Shown here: piece after piece, positions 1 through 5,446 of the stretch | Numbering within the stretch: the stretch's first letter is position 1 | How the letters are laid out: every line of letters starts with the position of its first letter | Origin: Gammaproteobacteria bacterium | Lineage (GTDB): Bacteria > Pseudomonadota > Gammaproteobacteria > Pseudomonadales > Azotimanducaceae | Length of the DNA stretch: 5,446 nucleotides | Direction: 5' to 3' | Assembly: GCA_027295975.1 (NCBI GenBank) | Contig: JAPUJX010000305.1 | Location: 1 to 5,446, forward strand | Made by a program: the position numbers and the translations under genes | Notes under the pieces: model-generated | Told to the model about the DNA's origin: nothing | Databases searched by the model: none | What the model saw: the letters and a program-made list of their open reading frames with translations, nothing else

Positions 1-1659
1 GTAATGAGGGTATACGGGCCACCACATCGCAGCATCGACAACCTCTTCGATTTCTTTTTCCGGTAATCCGGTGACGCCTTCGGTCTGCGCTGCCTTGGCA
101 ACCGCAACCGCCACACCCCTGGATACCTCCCGTAACCGCGACACGGCCGGGAACAGGAGGCCCTCGCGCAACTCGTTTTCGGTGACCTGCTCGGCGAGGG
201 CGTTGGCCGCCGCGCCCACCATCCCGTCGGTAATGACGGTTGCCCCGGAAACGAGCGCGCCAAGCCCAAGACCCGGAAAGATGAAAACATTGTTTCCCTG
301 ACCGATACGAATTACCTCACCTTTGTACATCACCGGTTCGAAAGGGCTACCCGTGGCGATGAGCGCACGCCCGTCGGTCCAACGGATGATATCTTCGGGC
401 GTTGCCTCAGAGCGGTCGGTGGGGTTGGAGAAGGGCAGAATCAACGGCCGTTCGACGTTGTCCGCCATGTTTCGCACCACTGCTTCCGTGAAGGCGCCAG
501 CCTGTCCGGAGGACCCAACCAGCATCGTCGGCTGGAACTTACCCACCACAGTTTCCAGACCCCGGTCCTCGCGATCGGCCAACCCCAGTTTGATCGCCTG
601 CTCGGAAGGTAAGGCAAGCTCCTTTTTATATGCGTCGCGAATCTCCCGATCGTCGACCAGTAGTCCCTTGCTGTCCAGCACCCCGATTTTTCCGGCCTTA
701 CCCATCGCCGCACGAATCTGCCGGGCAATACCCAGACCAGCCGCGCCAGCGCCGAAAATGAGCAATCGCTGATCTTCCAACGGAACTCCGGTAATTCGAA
801 TCGCGGAAAACAAGGCCGCCAACGCAACCGCACCTGTGCCCTGAATATCATCGTTAAACGACAGAACGCTGTCGCGATGCCGGTCGAGGATGTCGAGGGC
901 ATTATCTTTGCGAAAGTCCTCCCACTGAATCAACGCGCCCGGAAAGACGTTCTGCACTGCAAGCACAAACTCGTCGATCAGGGCATCGTAGTCGCGGCCA
1001 CGCAACCGGGGTTCGCGCAGACCCAGATAAAACTCGTCGTTGAGCAGTTGTGGATTGTTCGTGCCCACATCCAGGCTGATCGGCAACGTCTGCCACGGAG
1101 CAATTCCGGCTCCGGCAACGTACAACGCGAGCTTGCCGATGGAAATCGCCATTCCCCCGGCACCCTGATCTCCGATACCCAGAATCGATTCGTTGTCGGT
1201 TGCCACGATGAGTCGCACGTCCCGATCACCCACCGCGCGACGCAGCACTTCGGCAACTCGGCCGGCTAAATTCGGCGTTATCCAGATGCCGCGTCCACGG
1301 CGGAACACCTGGCTGAAGTTCTGGGTCGCAAGCCCTACCGTCGGCGTGTAGACGACGGGCAGGAGCGAGTTCATGTGGTCCATCAGCACCCGGTAATACA
1401 GGTACTCGTTGGTATTCTGAAGTGCCGAGAGCCTTACGTATTTGTCGAGGGGAGCGGCCAGCTTATCCAGCGAAGCAATTACCCGCTTCGCCTGCTGCGC
1501 CTGGGAATTTCGTTCAACGGGTAATAGTCCGTGCAGACCCAGTTCGTCTCTTTCGCGGTCCGTGAAGGCGGTGCCCTTGTTTAGCAGGGGATCACGCACC
1601 AGGTCATAACCGGTTTTGTTCACCGGAATGCGCTTAGGCTCCTCTTCGTCCTCGCTCAT
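1..1659 (-). CDS. maeA: NAD-type malic enzyme, C-terminal end cut by the window
   Basis: This gene encodes a malic enzyme, which oxidatively decarboxylates malate to pyruvate and CO2 in the cytoplasm with NAD(P)+ and a divalent metal. I read 553 codons with no stop before the left edge; the large MaeA-type enzymes are about 560 residues, so only a few residues are probably missing. Visible landmarks are VVYTPTVG (102-109, catalytic Tyr104), GIGDQGAGGM (161-170), IGKL with the general-base Lys176, metal ligands in WEDF (Glu247, Asp248) and FNDDIQGTG (268-276), the Rossmann loop GAGAAGLG (303-310), SNPT (411-414) and QGNNVFIFPGLGLG (454-467). The N-terminus is acidic (MSEDEEE). The family Arg in TDGERILG is replaced by Ser158 (TDNESILG). 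The ATG lies 9 bases after the amrA stop. GGTGA at 1669-1673 overlaps that stop and can serve as ribosome binding site, which suggests coupling. An in-frame GTG at 1660-1662 is an alternative start. NAD rather than NADP preference is inferred from the subfamily. Confidence 0.93.
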   Translation of the reverse strand, partial: MSEDEEEPKRIPVNKTGYDLVRDPLLNKGTAFTDRERDELGLHGLLPVERNSQAQQAKRVIASLDKLAAPLDKYVRLSALQNTNEYLYYRVLMDHMNSLLPVVYTPTVGLATQNFSQVFRRGRGIWITPNLAGRVAEVLRRAVGDRDVRLIVATDNESILGIGDQGAGGMAISIGKLALYVAGAGIAPWQTLPISLDVGTNNPQLLNDEFYLGLREPRLRGRDYDALIDEFVLAVQNVFPGALIQWEDFRKDNALDILDRHRDSVLSFNDDIQGTGAVALAALFSAIRITGVPLEDQRLLIFGAGAAGLGIARQIRAAMGKAGKIGVLDSKGLLVDDREIRDAYKKELALPSEQAIKLGLADREDRGLETVVGKFQPTMLVGSSGQAGAFTEAVVRNMADNVERPLILPFSNPTDRSEATPEDIIRWTDGRALIATGSPFEPVMYKGEVIRIGQGNNVFIFPGLGLGALVSGATVITDGMVGAAANALAEQVTENELREGLLFPAVSRLREVSRGVAVAVAKAAQTEGVTGLPEKEIEEVVDAAMWWPVYPHY

Positions 1660-1668
1660 CACCTTTTC

Positions 1669-2244
1669 TCACCCTTGACCGCAAACGGGTTCCGCAAATA
1701 TCTCGGTACGATATCGACTGACCGTTAAACCGGCAGTCGAATAATCGACACCCAACCCCGCTTTGACTTTCAGTTCGTTCAGAAACTGGCGCGGTTCCCG
1801 AAGGTTTTCCCATACCTTCGGAAGAAAAGTGGCTTTATGGCCCATCGCGCTGATCACCAGCCCATCTACATACGGTTGCAGTTTGTCCAGCAGGTCGGCC
1901 TCGTTTATGAAAGTTATCTCACGGGGTGTGGAGAGCAACGAAATTTCTATCAGAAGCTGAGGGAACTCGGCGGCTTCGAGGGGAGTAAACCGCGCATCCT
2001 TGAAAGCGGTACTGAAGGCGTTTTCCGCGACATCCCAACCGAGGGGCCGTCGCGCGACGATGGACCCGGTACAACCACGCAACACCCCGCGATTGCTCAG
2101 GGTGACAAACGATGCTCCGGTTTTGCGAAATCCATCCGGCAGCGATTCCAGATTCGGCAGGCAGGGCCGACCGGATTCTAGTCCGAACGCGATGGATCCT
2201 CGCGCTATCTGGAGCAGCTTGCTTCGGTTATCGGCGTTGTACAT
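1669..2244 (-). CDS. amrA: AmmeMemoRadiSam system protein A (AMMECR1 domain)
   Basis: This is a 191-residue soluble protein consisting essentially of one AMMECR1 domain. The family is named after a human protein, and prokaryotic members occur with Memo and a radical SAM enzyme. The family signature LRGCTGS is at residues 55-61, a little before the conserved FKDARFTPL stretch (81-89). ISLLSTP (101-107), DGLVI (127-131) and the late LPKVWE (141-146) also match the family. No signal peptide or membrane segment is seen. The biochemical role is not known to me; the conserved Cys58 in the signature is the obvious candidate functional residue. The reading frame is open upstream to 2331, but I chose the ATG at 2244 because the domain begins just after it and because GGGAG (2248-2252) sits directly upstream, although with a short 3-base spacer. 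The start overlaps the end of amrB by 17 bases, and the malic enzyme follows 9 bases after the stop, so the three are probably co-transcribed. Confidence 0.92.
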   Translation of the reverse strand: MYNADNRSKLLQIARGSIAFGLESGRPCLPNLESLPDGFRKTGASFVTLSNRGVLRGCTGSIVARRPLGWDVAENAFSTAFKDARFTPLEAAEFPQLLIEISLLSTPREITFINEADLLDKLQPYVDGLVISAMGHKATFLPKVWENLREPRQFLNELKVKAGLGVDYSTAGLTVSRYRTEIFAEPVCGQG

Positions 2245-3067
2245 GGTCTCCCGTTCGAATGATTCCCCCGGGAGCACGTGGTGCGGCGAGCGCATAGGAG
2301 CCGTACCCCACAACCCGCGATCGCTCTCCACTGGTATCTCCCGAGTTACGTACGTCCAACACCTCTACGTGCAAGGCGCGCCGCTGCGCCACCCGCATGA
2401 GACCGTTGATGGCATGAGCACCGCACGCCTGCTCTCCCGTCAGATTGCCCGACAACTGCGCGATGAGCCCTGTGGTGCGGGCATCCGTTGCCCGCGCTTC
2501 GGCGTACGGCAGGTAGTGTGATAAGTCGGAGCTGACGACAATCAGGGTTTCATCCCCGCCCCAGAACACGTCCAACAGCGTGGCCACGCGCTCGGCTGAA
2601 CACTGACCCACAACCACCGGCAGGAGTTCGAACGAATCCAGCATCATCTGCAGAAAAGGCAGATGGACCTCGAGGCTGTGCTCGGCCGCATGAGCCTCAT
2701 CCGAAATAACGACTCCCGGCAGGGTCAACGCCTCGGTTACCGCACCCTCATCTATGGGAACCTCTCCCAGCGGCGTGGCAAAAAACCGTGCCGAGGGCAG
2801 GGCCATCTCAGCCACATACATCCGGTGTGCCGGGCCAAGGAGGACGACCCGGCTGATGGATTGACGCTGAGCATGCAACAGGCAGTAGCCGCTTGCCGCT
2901 ATGGGTCCGGAGTAGCTGTACCCGGCGTGAGGAACGATCAGCACTTTGGGCCTGCTCGAATTCGTTCCCGCAACCGCGCCGGCCACCAGTTCCTCCACGC
3001 AATCGGCAAGCTCGGTGCCGCGTCCGGGATAGAAGGTTCCGGCAACAGCCGGACTGCGCGTTTTCAT
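2228..3067 (-). CDS. amrB: AmmeMemoRadiSam system protein B (Memo-like)
   Basis: This 279-residue protein belongs to the Memo family, whose fold resembles class III extradiol dioxygenases. Landmarks in order are the N-terminal PAVAGTFYPG (6-15), PHAGYSYSGP (46-55), LGPAHR (77-82), EHSLEVHLPF (129-138), SSDLSHY (179-185), CGAHAI (215-220), and the C-terminal NSGDTSG (241-247) with VVGYGSYA (252-259). His47 and His81 match the two histidines of the metal site of human MEMO1. The cysteine that completes that site in the human protein is replaced by the NSGD motif usual in prokaryotic members. Family members are about 270-300 residues, so this is full length. No export signal is seen. The role is inferred from the family only: it is thought to act together with AmrA and AmrS, but the reaction is not established to my knowledge. 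The start ATG is 40 bases from that of divergent amrS; the ribosome binding site is weak (GGGG about 12 bases upstream). Confidence 0.94.
   Translation of the reverse strand: MKTRSPAVAGTFYPGRGTELADCVEELVAGAVAGTNSSRPKVLIVPHAGYSYSGPIAASGYCLLHAQRQSISRVVLLGPAHRMYVAEMALPSARFFATPLGEVPIDEGAVTEALTLPGVVISDEAHAAEHSLEVHLPFLQMMLDSFELLPVVVGQCSAERVATLLDVFWGGDETLIVVSSDLSHYLPYAEARATDARTTGLIAQLSGNLTGEQACGAHAINGLMRVAQRRALHVEVLDVRNSGDTSGERSRVVGYGSYALAAPRAPGGIIRTGDHVQRR
2248..2252 (-). promoter_or_regulatory. Ribosome binding site deciding the amrA start
   Basis: GGGAG on the minus strand lies three bases before the ATG at 2244, inside the last codons of amrB. It supports this internal ATG over the upstream in-frame ATGs at 2295 and 2331. 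The spacer is shorter than usual, so the site may work mainly through ribosomes finishing amrB. Confidence 0.5.
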
Positions 3068-3107
3068 GATTGCTTGTTACCCCACGCCGCGTCACCATAG
3101 AGTAACT
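3068..3107. promoter_or_regulatory. 40-base divergent gap between amrB and amrS
   Basis: This short gap must hold the promoters of amrS and of the amrB-amrA-malic enzyme operon unless these extend into the coding regions. I find only weak hexamers: TTGTTA (3074-3079) and TAGAGT (3098-3103) with an 18-base spacer on the plus strand would start transcription at or just past the amrS ATG. No clear dyad is seen. The shared space implies coordinated expression, but the sequence does not identify a regulator. Confidence 0.4.
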
Positions 3108-4190
3108 ATGGATAATACCGTAGTCTCTACCAAATATTGGCACCGGCTGGCTGACGGGCGTGTTCAATGCGATCTCTGCCCTCGCCATTGCCGTCTGCGC
3201 GAAGGCCAACGCGGACTATGTTATGTGCGTCAGCGCATCGACGACCAGGTGAAACTCGTGAGTTATGGGCGTTCATCGGGTTTCTGCGTGGACCCCATCG
3301 AGAAGAAGCCCCTCAATCACTTCTTTCCCGGCAGCCGGGTGCTCTCTTTCGGCACCGCCGGTTGCAATCTCGCCTGCAAGTTCTGCCAGAACTGGGACAT
3401 GAGCAAGTCCCGGGAGATGGATACCCTGGCGGATCACGCCACTCCAGAACGGTTGGCGGAAAGTGCCGTGGAGTTGGCCTGTGCAAGCATCGCTTTTACC
3501 TACAACGACCCGGTCATCTTTCTCGAGTATGCGGTGGACGTTGCCCTGGCGTGTCGGGAATCATCAATACAATCGGTGGCAGTTACCGCGGGGTACGTGG
3601 ACCCCGTCCCCCGTGAGGAATTTTTCAAGGTCATGGACGCCGCCAACGTCGACCTGAAAGCATTTTCCGAACGGTTTTACCACAAGATCTGCGGAGGCCA
3701 CCTGGCGCCCGTGCTGGATACCCTCGAGTTCCTCAAAACCGAAACCGATGTCTGGCTGGAAATAACCACCCTGCTGATTCCGGGAGAAAACGATTCGGAC
3801 CGGGAGATCGACGAAATGACGGCCTGGCTGGCAGAACACCTTGGAGCCGATGTGCCGCTACATTTCACCGCCTTTCACCCGGACTGGAAGATGCGCGACA
3901 TCCACAGGACTCCCATTGAGACCTTAACCCGCGCACGGGAGCTGGCAATCGACAACGGCCTGCGCTACGTCTACACGGGCAACGTTCACGATGCGGCAGG
4001 CTCGAGCACCTACTGCCATGTCTGCAAGGCAATGTTGATAGAACGGGACTGGTACCGGCTCGGCTTCTGGGGATTGTCGATCGACGGCCACTGTCAGCAA
4101 TGCGGGACACCGTTACCCGGCAGATTCGGACCCACGCCCGGGCAGTCCGATGTTACCCGCGTTCCGATACGCCTTGGGCTTCGCGAGTAG
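3108..4190 (+). CDS. amrS: AmmeMemoRadiSam system radical SAM enzyme
   Basis: This 360-residue radical SAM protein resembles pyruvate formate-lyase activating enzymes but belongs to the Memo/AMMECR1-linked group. The N-terminus has a cysteine-rich element with Cys21, Cys24, Cys28 and Cys38 (CDLCPRHC at 21-28). The radical SAM signature CNLACKFC supplies Cys86, Cys90 and Cys93, which should hold a 4Fe-4S cluster that cleaves S-adenosylmethionine. FTYNDPVIF (130-138), VDLKAF (181-186) and TTLLIPGEND (220-229) are further family regions. Two CxxC pairs near the C-terminus (303/306 and 329/332) could bind zinc or another cluster. The frame opens at 3066, but I prefer the ATG at 3108, because the upstream 14 residues are not domain-like and would overlap the divergent amrB start. 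AGAG five bases before this ATG is a weak ribosome binding site. The 3' end overlaps the convergent oxidoreductase gene. The substrate is unknown; AmrA, AmrB or a small molecule they handle are candidates. Confidence 0.94.
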   Translation: MDNTVVSTKYWHRLADGRVQCDLCPRHCRLREGQRGLCYVRQRIDDQVKLVSYGRSSGFCVDPIEKKPLNHFFPGSRVLSFGTAGCNLACKFCQNWDMSKSREMDTLADHATPERLAESAVELACASIAFTYNDPVIFLEYAVDVALACRESSIQSVAVTAGYVDPVPREEFFKVMDAANVDLKAFSERFYHKICGGHLAPVLDTLEFLKTETDVWLEITTLLIPGENDSDREIDEMTAWLAEHLGADVPLHFTAFHPDWKMRDIHRTPIETLTRARELAIDNGLRYVYTGNVHDAAGSSTYCHVCKAMLIERDWYRLGFWGLSIDGHCQQCGTPLPGRFGPTPGQSDVTRVPIRLGLRE

Positions 4191-5334
4191 CCTCGTTCGG
4201 CTCACCTACGATAATGCGGGTCTTCTCCGTCACTTCCAGATTCAGCTCGGTTAGTTCGGCAAGGTAGTCGTCGAGAGACAACAGGCCCACACAAGGCATG
4301 GCACAAGCACCGGGGATACCGCAGCGGGAGATCCTGCGCACCAGCGCGACCGCTCCCATGCAGGGCACGTCGGAGCCGTCGTTGTCCCGCGCGATGAGTT
4401 GCCACACTTTCTCCACGGAACGGCCACGCCGATCCATTCCCTTCATGCGAACGTACATGCCGCTATGCCCTGAACCCAATGGTTCGAGGGTAGCCGCGAC
4501 TCTCTTCAACACCGGGGCGAGGCCCTCCACGGATTTCAACACCCCCGCGCGAACGGCACTGGACAGCAGGCCCAGACCCAACATGGTTGGCCACATCGCA
4601 ACCCCCGCCCGAAACTCGAGCTTCTCGAGGTTCGGATATCGCGCCGGAAACAGCTCGAGGTCAGGAATATCGCAGCGCGCCAACCAACGTCGATTCATGG
4701 GTGGGGCAAACCGGAACCTCGACCAGCCCCCCCAGCCGTAATGCGTCTGAAGCCTGCCATGCTGCCATCCCGGAATGGGTTTTCCGCAATAACTGAGGGT
4801 CGCCCTGACGGCGGCAAGGCCCGGGGTTAATTCCGATGCGCTGATTCCGTAATCGACTTCCCTCAATATCGAGAACTTGTCGACGGACGCATCTATCACG
4901 GCGGAAGAAAGCGCTGGAACGGAGCTGGCTCCACCAACAACCATCACGCCCTTTTCCCTCGCGGCACGATCCAGCCCGGTGATACCGCATACATGAGGTC
5001 GGGAATCCGAGATATCCACGTAATGCATGCCCGCTTCGATGGCCGCACGAGCAAGCCGGTAGTCATCCTGTTGGAACGGTCCGACCGCCGAGACAATCAG
5101 GTCACCGCCAATACCACGAAGCGTAGCCGCGAGTTCCTCCGCGCGTATGTCCAGGCAGGCATGTTCCGCTCCCAGCCGTTGTGCCGTCCGTTGTGCCCTC
5201 GCGTCATCGCGGCCGACCACCACCACCTCCAGACCGCCTACGCGCTTCAATCCAGCGGTAATTCTGGTTCCGAAATTGCCGTAGCCACCGATGACGAGTA
5301 CTCGAAAATGCTGCTCCTTTAACGACGCCGTCAT
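4153..5334 (-). CDS. Saccharopine dehydrogenase-family oxidoreductase
   Basis: This 393-residue protein starts with a Rossmann fold: RVLVIGGYGNFG (11-22) is the dinucleotide-binding loop, VVVVGRDDARA (37-47) follows at the end of the second strand, and SAVGPFQ (82-88) and YVDISD (105-110) match the saccharopine dehydrogenase NAD(P)-binding domain. The Gly-Arg pair after strand two, without an acidic residue in the usual position, suggests NADP (inference). The rest is the less conserved catalytic half, including a hydrophobic stretch around 245-267. This family is broad, and most bacterial members are not lysine enzymes, so no substrate is proposed. The frame is open to 5436, but the extension lies in AT-rich promoter-like DNA, so I chose the ATG at 5334, preceded by a weak AGAAG with an 8-base spacer. 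A TTG at 5340 is possible. The gene is divergent from a GbsR-like regulator that probably controls it, and its 3' end overlaps amrS by 38 bases. Confidence 0.87.
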   Translation of the reverse strand: MTASLKEQHFRVLVIGGYGNFGTRITAGLKRVGGLEVVVVGRDDARAQRTAQRLGAEHACLDIRAEELAATLRGIGGDLIVSAVGPFQQDDYRLARAAIEAGMHYVDISDSRPHVCGITGLDRAAREKGVMVVGGASSVPALSSAVIDASVDKFSILREVDYGISASELTPGLAAVRATLSYCGKPIPGWQHGRLQTHYGWGGWSRFRFAPPMNRRWLARCDIPDLELFPARYPNLEKLEFRAGVAMWPTMLGLGLLSSAVRAGVLKSVEGLAPVLKRVAATLEPLGSGHSGMYVRMKGMDRRGRSVEKVWQLIARDNDGSDVPCMGAVALVRRISRCGIPGACAMPCVGLLSLDDYLAELTELNLEVTEKTRIIVGEPNEATREAQGVSERG

Positions 5335-5362
5335 TGACAAGACTTCTATTATATCAGATATT
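5334..5362 (+). promoter_or_regulatory. Predicted promoter of the GbsR-like gene
   Basis: A perfect -35 hexamer TTGACA (5334-5339) is followed after 17 bases by GATATT (5357-5362), which matches the -10 consensus at four of six positions. The -35 hexamer shares one base with the start codon of the divergent oxidoreductase gene. Transcription would begin near 5369, the A of the regulator ATG, giving a leaderless or nearly leaderless message. This fits the absence of a ribosome binding site before that ATG. Confidence 0.5.
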
Positions 5363-5375
5363 TCTGTTATGACAG
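5348..5375 (-). promoter_or_regulatory. Predicted promoter of the oxidoreductase gene
   Basis: Read on the minus strand, CTGTCA (5375-5370, four of six matches to the -35 consensus) is followed after 16 bases by a perfect -10 hexamer TATAAT (5353-5348). The predicted start near 5341 leaves only about 7 bases before the ATG at 5334. The -35 hexamer lies inside the dyad at 5361-5378, so a protein bound there would block polymerase. Confidence 0.55.
5351..5361. repeat. Small palindrome ATATC-A-GATAT
   Basis: This is a perfect 5+5 base inverted repeat with one central base. It abuts the larger dyad, sharing one base with it, and lies over the -10 regions of both predicted divergent promoters. 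It may be a second half of an operator or simply a product of the AT-rich sequence. Confidence 0.4.
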
Positions 5376-5378
5376 AAA
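5361..5378. promoter_or_regulatory. Perfect dyad TTTCTGT-TATG-ACAGAAA, likely operator
   Basis: Two perfect 7-base inverted arms are separated by four bases. The size suits a dimeric winged-helix regulator of the MarR type. It covers the start codon of the GbsR-like gene (5369-5371) and the -35 element of the divergent oxidoreductase, so one bound dimer could repress both genes. Two more ACAG copies follow at 5381-5384 and 5387-5390 and could be part of an extended site. That the neighbouring regulator binds here is inference. Confidence 0.6.
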
Positions 5379-5446
5379 CAACAGATACAGTTTTATCTCC
5401 TGTGGTGGAATCTTTTGTACTGCAATGGGGTGACATGGGCAGCTTC
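5369..5446 (+). CDS. GbsR/MarR-family transcriptional regulator, N-terminal fragment
   Basis: An open frame of 26 codons begins with ATG at 5369 and continues past the right edge. Residues 14-25 read ESFVLQWGDMGS, which closely resembles the start of GbsR-type winged-helix regulators, where a FVLHWGEMG-like stretch precedes the DNA-binding domain. The gene diverges from the oxidoreductase with 34 bases between start codons. There is no Shine-Dalgarno sequence; the predicted promoter would give a leaderless message. The start codon lies within a perfect dyad, typical of autoregulation in this superfamily. GbsR proteins are known in choline and glycine betaine control, but many homologues have other targets, so the ligand cannot be named. 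The DNA-binding domain itself is outside the window, which limits confidence. Confidence 0.68.
   Translation, partial: MTETTDTVLSPVVESFVLQWGDMGSF

Noticed and set aside
323..772. Open plus-strand frame of 149 codons
   Set aside because: It is antisense to the conserved Rossmann and C-terminal region of the malic enzyme, has low-complexity Ser/Arg/Pro composition and no recognisable domain.
877..1269. Open plus-strand frame of 130 codons
   Set aside because: It is antisense to the catalytic core of the malic enzyme, whose motifs are unmistakable in the minus-strand frame.
2245..2331. 29-residue N-terminal extension of AmrA
   Set aside because: The extension lies within amrB coding sequence and does not look like the family; the ATG at 2244 has a ribosome binding site and fits the domain boundary.
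3066..3107. 14-residue N-terminal extension of AmrS
   Set aside because: This ATG overlaps the amrB ATG on the other strand (TCATGA) and would place the intergenic gap inside the coding region; the ATG at 3108 fits the family better.
4126..4150. Hairpin TCGGAC / GTCCGA near the end of amrS as a terminator
   Set aside because: The stem is only 6 bases with a 13-base loop, it lies inside coding sequence and no T-run follows.
5314..5320. Strong Shine-Dalgarno-like AAAGGAG on the minus strand inside the oxidoreductase start
   Set aside because: No in-frame ATG, GTG or TTG follows at a suitable distance before the Rossmann loop, so it encodes Lys-Glu and is probably coincidental.
5335..5436. 34-residue N-terminal extension of the oxidoreductase
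   Set aside because: The stretch is AT-rich, contains promoter-like hexamers and is antisense to the recognisable start of the GbsR-like gene. Rossmann proteins of this family begin close to the glycine loop.

Overview
The window looks like chromosomal, GC-rich proteobacterial DNA, perhaps from a gammaproteobacterium. That placement rests on base composition, gene style and family membership only and is tentative. Coding density is very high: five genes are complete or nearly complete, and a sixth is cut off at the right edge. I see no tRNA, rRNA, CRISPR array, insertion sequence or phage gene.

From left to right, the first 3067 bases hold a minus-strand operon read in the order amrB (Memo-like protein), amrA (AMMECR1-domain protein), then a large NAD-type malic enzyme that runs off the left edge. 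amrB and amrA overlap by 17 bases. Only 9 bases separate the amrA stop codon from the malic enzyme ATG. Across a 40-base gap, amrS (a radical SAM enzyme) is read on the plus strand. amrA, amrB and amrS are the three components of the AmmeMemoRadiSam system, a conserved set whose chemistry I cannot state with confidence. The organisation here, two components in tight linkage with malic enzyme and the radical SAM gene divergent, is the main systems-level point of interest.

amrS converges on a minus-strand gene for a saccharopine dehydrogenase-family oxidoreductase, and the two coding regions overlap tail to tail by 38 bases. At the right edge the oxidoreductase is divergent from a partial gene whose first 26 codons resemble the start of GbsR/MarR-type regulators. 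The two start codons are only 34 bases apart. This AT-rich gap contains overlapping face-to-face promoter-like sequences and a perfect 7+7 base dyad that covers the regulator start codon. The arrangement suggests an autoregulated switch that also controls the oxidoreductase. Predicted transcripts in both directions would have almost no 5' leader.
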